Of a stretch of 64,000 nucleotides of DNA, positions 61,575 through 64,000 are shown piece by piece. Position 1 is the stretch's first letter, and each line of letters opens with the position of its first letter. A program made the position numbers and the translations under genes. The notes below the pieces were generated by a model, which was not told the origin of the DNA, made no database searches, and saw only the letters and a program-made list of their open reading frames with translations. The DNA comes from Mycolicibacterium phlei (GTDB taxonomy: Bacteria > Actinomycetota > Actinomycetes > Mycobacteriales > Mycobacteriaceae): the NCBI RefSeq assembly GCF_001583415.1, contig NZ_CP014475.1, forward strand, positions 4,774,001 through 4,838,000, in the 5' to 3' direction.

Positions 61575-63192
61575 GCGGCAGGAACGGGATATTCAGGTGC
61601 GTCGTGCGCATCGCCGGGGTGGTCGGCGTGGTGGTCACGGACGTCGTTTCGGAGGATGTCGCTGAGGATGTCCCTGAGGATGTGGTCTCCGTCGGCGCCG
61701 TGGTGGACGTCGTCGTGGTGGACGTCGTGGTGGTTGTGGTGGTCGTCGTCGGGGACGGCGTCGTCGTCTCGGTGATGGTGACCGTGGAGGGCGGAGCCGG
61801 CGGCGGCGGTTCGACGGTCACCGGCGGCGGTGGCGGCTCGCTGGGCACGGTCTCCAGCACCGGCGGCGGCGGGGGCGCCTCGGGCGGCATCGACGGGGCG
61901 ACCGAGGCCGGCGCGGGAGCGGGCGGTGAGGCGGTGGTGCGCGGCACCTCGGTGACCGACGGCGGTGCGCTGACGCTGGTCAGCGCGATCGCGACGCCAC
62001 CCACCGCCAGCACCGCGACGGCGGCGGCCAGCCCGAACACCAGCCCGGGAATCCGCTGCCACGCGGCGCGGGGTTCGTCGACGGGTTCGCTCGCGGGCAC
62101 GTACTGCACCGGTGGGCGCAGCGCGCCGGTGTCGTACACCGGTTCGTAGGGCGCGCCGCGGTAGGGCACGGGGTCTTCGGAACCGGCGTCGTCCTGCGAC
62201 CAGGCCAGCGCGGGTGCCGACGCTGTGGCCTCCGCGGGGGCCACCGGCGCGTACGCGGTGGGCGCCTCGGCGCCGCCCTCGGGCGGCACCGGTGCCAGGC
62301 CGGTCGGCGCCTCGGCCTCCACCGCCATCGCCGCCAGCGCGGCCGCTCCGGCGGCGGCGTCGAGCCCGGGCCGCGTCGTGACCACCACGGGCACCCCGGA
62401 CAGCGCGGTGAACCGGTGCGCCACCAGCGGTGCACCGCCGCCGACGACGGCCAGCGCGGACAGGGCGGAACGTCCGATTCCGTTGCGCTGCAACGTCGAA
62501 TCCAGCGCGGCGACCACCACGTCGAACGGGTCGTCCAACAGCGCGTCCAGATCGGCGCGGCTGACGCTGACCACCGCCGGCTGCTGCGGCAGTTCGGCGG
62601 CCACGTCGACGACCGGCTCCGCCGATAGACGTTCCTTGGCCGCGCGGCACTCGTCACGCAGCCGCGACAGCGACACCACCGCCACGGTGCCCGCCTCGTC
62701 GAGGTCGCTCTGGCCGGTGGCGGCGAGCCGGTTGAGCACATGGTCCAGCAGCAGTTGATCGACCAGGTCGCCGGAGAACGCGGTGTGCCGGGTGGTCTCG
62801 TCGATGGGTTCACCGGCGTCCAGCAGCGTGATACCGGTGCCGCCGGCGCCGACATCCACCAGGGCCACCAGCCCCTGCAGGTCCCGGTCGGTGCGCAGCG
62901 CGGTCAGGGCGGCGACCGCGTCGGACACCAGTCGCGCGGAACCCAGCACCGGGTGGCCGCGCAGCGCGGTGCGCAGCGCCCGTTGCGGGACCGGGCCCCA
63001 GTGCGCGGGGTAGGCGATCGCGACGGGACCGGCGTCGGCGATCTCGGCCAGGGCGCTCACCAGCAGTTGTTCGGCCGGGTGCGTCGTACCGTCCGGCAAC
63101 GTGAGTACCGGACGCCGGATCACAGGTTGATTGCCGACTCGTACCGCGACCAAGTTCGTCGTCCCGATCGACAACCCCATCGGGTCGCTCAT
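61510..63192 (-). CDS. Membrane-anchored Hsp70/actin-like protein with Pro/Thr tail, second copy (Rv0312-like)
   Basis: 560 residues from the ATG at 63192. N-terminal domain (1-310) closely resembles the protein at 32812: MGLSIGTTNLVAVRVGNQPV, VALVDVGAGGTGITLLDAGE, ALAVVGGGAPLVAHRF. Linker with EAPTGLAP and AWSQDDAGSEDPVPYRG, then one span (about 380-402) preceded by WQRIP in place of PWYRRP. The outer tail is first Pro-rich, then about 60 Thr/Ser-rich residues, and ends in a Pro-rich tip (PFLPPIPIEVPQNPIQ). Convergent with and overlapping the DppF-like gene. Cytosolic ATPase-fold domain, outer tail; function unknown. Confidence 0.85.
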   Translation of the reverse strand: MSDPMGLSIGTTNLVAVRVGNQPVIRRPVLTLPDGTTHPAEQLLVSALAEIADAGPVAIAYPAHWGPVPQRALRTALRGHPVLGSARLVSDAVAALTALRTDRDLQGLVALVDVGAGGTGITLLDAGEPIDETTRHTAFSGDLVDQLLLDHVLNRLAATGQSDLDEAGTVAVVSLSRLRDECRAAKERLSAEPVVDVAAELPQQPAVVSVSRADLDALLDDPFDVVVAALDSTLQRNGIGRSALSALAVVGGGAPLVAHRFTALSGVPVVVTTRPGLDAAAGAAALAAMAVEAEAPTGLAPVPPEGGAEAPTAYAPVAPAEATASAPALAWSQDDAGSEDPVPYRGAPYEPVYDTGALRPPVQYVPASEPVDEPRAAWQRIPGLVFGLAAAVAVLAVGGVAIALTSVSAPPSVTEVPRTTASPPAPAPASVAPSMPPEAPPPPPVLETVPSEPPPPPVTVEPPPPAPPSTVTITETTTPSPTTTTTTTTTSTTTTSTTAPTETTSSGTSSATSSETTSVTTTPTTPAMRTTHLNIPFLPPIPIEVPQNPIQPPPPPAPMP

Positions 63193-63327
63193 ATGGGTCC
63201 ACACCCTAGCCGCCGGACCGCTGCCGGTCGTCTCCGACACTCCGGTCCAACCCCGTTCGCAGATCACGGTTTTGGCACCGTCGTGCGTGCCGGTTTCGGC
63301 GGGTCGTGAACGGGTACCTGCAACGTC

Positions 63328-64000
63328 ATGACATCTCTGTGGTTGGCAAACCGCGACGGCGAGCAGGCGACGCCGCAGCCGCCGGCCGAATCCGAGCGAT
63401 CCGCCGACGTCGTGGTGGTCGGCGCGGGCATCACCGGTCTGGTCACCGCGACGCTGCTCGCGCGCGCCGGCAAGGACGTGCTGGTGTTGGAGGCGTTCCG
63501 GGTCGGCGCGGGCGCGACCGGCAACACGACCGCCAAGATCAGCCTGCTGCAGGGCACCAAGCTGTCGCGGATCATCGCCAAACACGGCGCCGCGACCGCG
63601 CGGCAGTATGTCGAGGGCAACCGCGAGGGCCAGGAGTGGCTGCTCCGGCACTGCGCGTCCAACGGTCTGTCGGTGCAGCGCGAGGACGCCTACACCTACG
63701 CGCAGTCCGAGGACGGTGTGCCGATGGCACGCGAGGAGCTCGCGGCGTGTGAGGCCGCGGGCCTGGACGTGGACTGGGTCGACGACGCCGACGTGCCGTT
63801 CCCGTTCCACGGTGCCGTCCGGCTGGGCGAGCAGGCGCAGTTCGACCCGATGCCGTTGCTCGACAGCCTCGTCACCGAACTCGGGCAGCGCGGCGGCCGG
63901 CTGGCGCAAGACGTTCGGGTGCAGAAGGTTTCGACCGACAGCGCCGGCCTGACGCTGTCGGTGCGCACCAGCGACGGAACCGAGTTCGACGTGCACGCCG
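63328..64000 (+). CDS. FAD-dependent oxidoreductase, 5' part (partial)
   Basis: The first 224 residues are inside the window, which ends mid-gene. N-terminal dinucleotide fold VVVVGAGITGLVTATLLARAG (GxGxxG at about 32-37) and acidic strand end VLVLEAFRVGAGATGNTTAK, as in the DadA/glycine-oxidase family; the phrase GNTTAKISLLQG is typical of members with a C-terminal Rieske iron-sulfur domain. That domain would lie beyond 64000. Divergent from the Hsp70-like gene. Confidence 0.85.
   Translation, partial: MTSLWLANRDGEQATPQPPAESERSADVVVVGAGITGLVTATLLARAGKDVLVLEAFRVGAGATGNTTAKISLLQGTKLSRIIAKHGAATARQYVEGNREGQEWLLRHCASNGLSVQREDAYTYAQSEDGVPMAREELAACEAAGLDVDWVDDADVPFPFHGAVRLGEQAQFDPMPLLDSLVTELGQRGGRLAQDVRVQKVSTDSAGLTLSVRTSDGTEFDVHA

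Overview
The window is a chromosomal segment of a high-GC actinobacterium, almost certainly a fast-growing Mycobacterium (Mycolicibacterium-type). Supporting evidence is the mycobacterial iniB-iniA-iniC cluster with its IniR-type ATPase regulator, a dnaK-grpE-dnaJ-hspR operon with HAIR boxes, and orthologues of M. tuberculosis Rv0338c (etfD), Rv0337c (aspC), rmlA, dcd and Rv0320. F420-dependent and maleylpyruvate-isomerase-like (mycothiol-type) proteins and frequent leaderless-type starts agree. All family assignments come from reading motifs and from remembered families; no search was run.

Layout. (1) 56-11680, minus strand: one tightly overlapped operon with a branched-chain-type ABC importer (livK-G-F-H-M), HyuA/HyuB ATP-dependent hydrolase or carboxylase subunits, a TetR regulator, and three enzymes of the lower beta-lysine (lysine fermentation) route: 3,5-diaminohexanoate dehydrogenase, 3-aminobutyryl-CoA ammonia-lyase and a beta-keto acid cleavage enzyme. 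(2) 11910-17549: small exported protein, GAP-family membrane protein, XRE-cupin regulator, TetR/membrane-permease divergent pair, type II flavohaemoglobin and aldose-1-epimerase-like protein. (3) 17546-24640: hspR-dnaJ-grpE-dnaK and a CtpF-like P-type ATPase. (4) 24749-27400: DinB-like protein, LLM oxidoreductase and two small single-pass Thr-rich membrane proteins. (5) 27408-37150: iniC, iniA, iniB, an Rv0340-like protein, and divergently a membrane-anchored Hsp70-like protein followed 4 bases later by iniR. (6) 37373-48789: etfD, aspC, YibE/F, rmlA, a DinB-like protein, a P450, a Pro-rich DUF7159-like membrane protein, dcd and a secreted 11-residue-repeat protein. (7) 49247-51584: tRNA-Gly(CCC), a DUF1778/GNAT toxin-antitoxin pair, a small exported protein and an Rv0320-like exported protein. 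(8) 52013-64000: a large exported repeat protein, a second DUF7159-like protein, a dipeptide-type ABC importer, a second membrane Hsp70-like protein, and the start of an FAD oxidoreductase.

Two systems stand out. The first operon looks like a complete uptake-to-acyl-CoA route for an unidentified cyclic or acylated amino compound; the two aminomutases of classical lysine fermentation are not in it. The second is the iniR neighbourhood: an actin/Hsp70-fold protein with one membrane span and a Thr-rich outer tail is apparently co-transcribed with the IniR signal-transduction ATPase. The window carries three further proteins built on the same plan and two small proteins sharing its juxtamembrane PWY module. 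G-run repeats in the iniB promoter and in the hsp70-like/Rv0340-like divergent promoter are candidate IniR sites.
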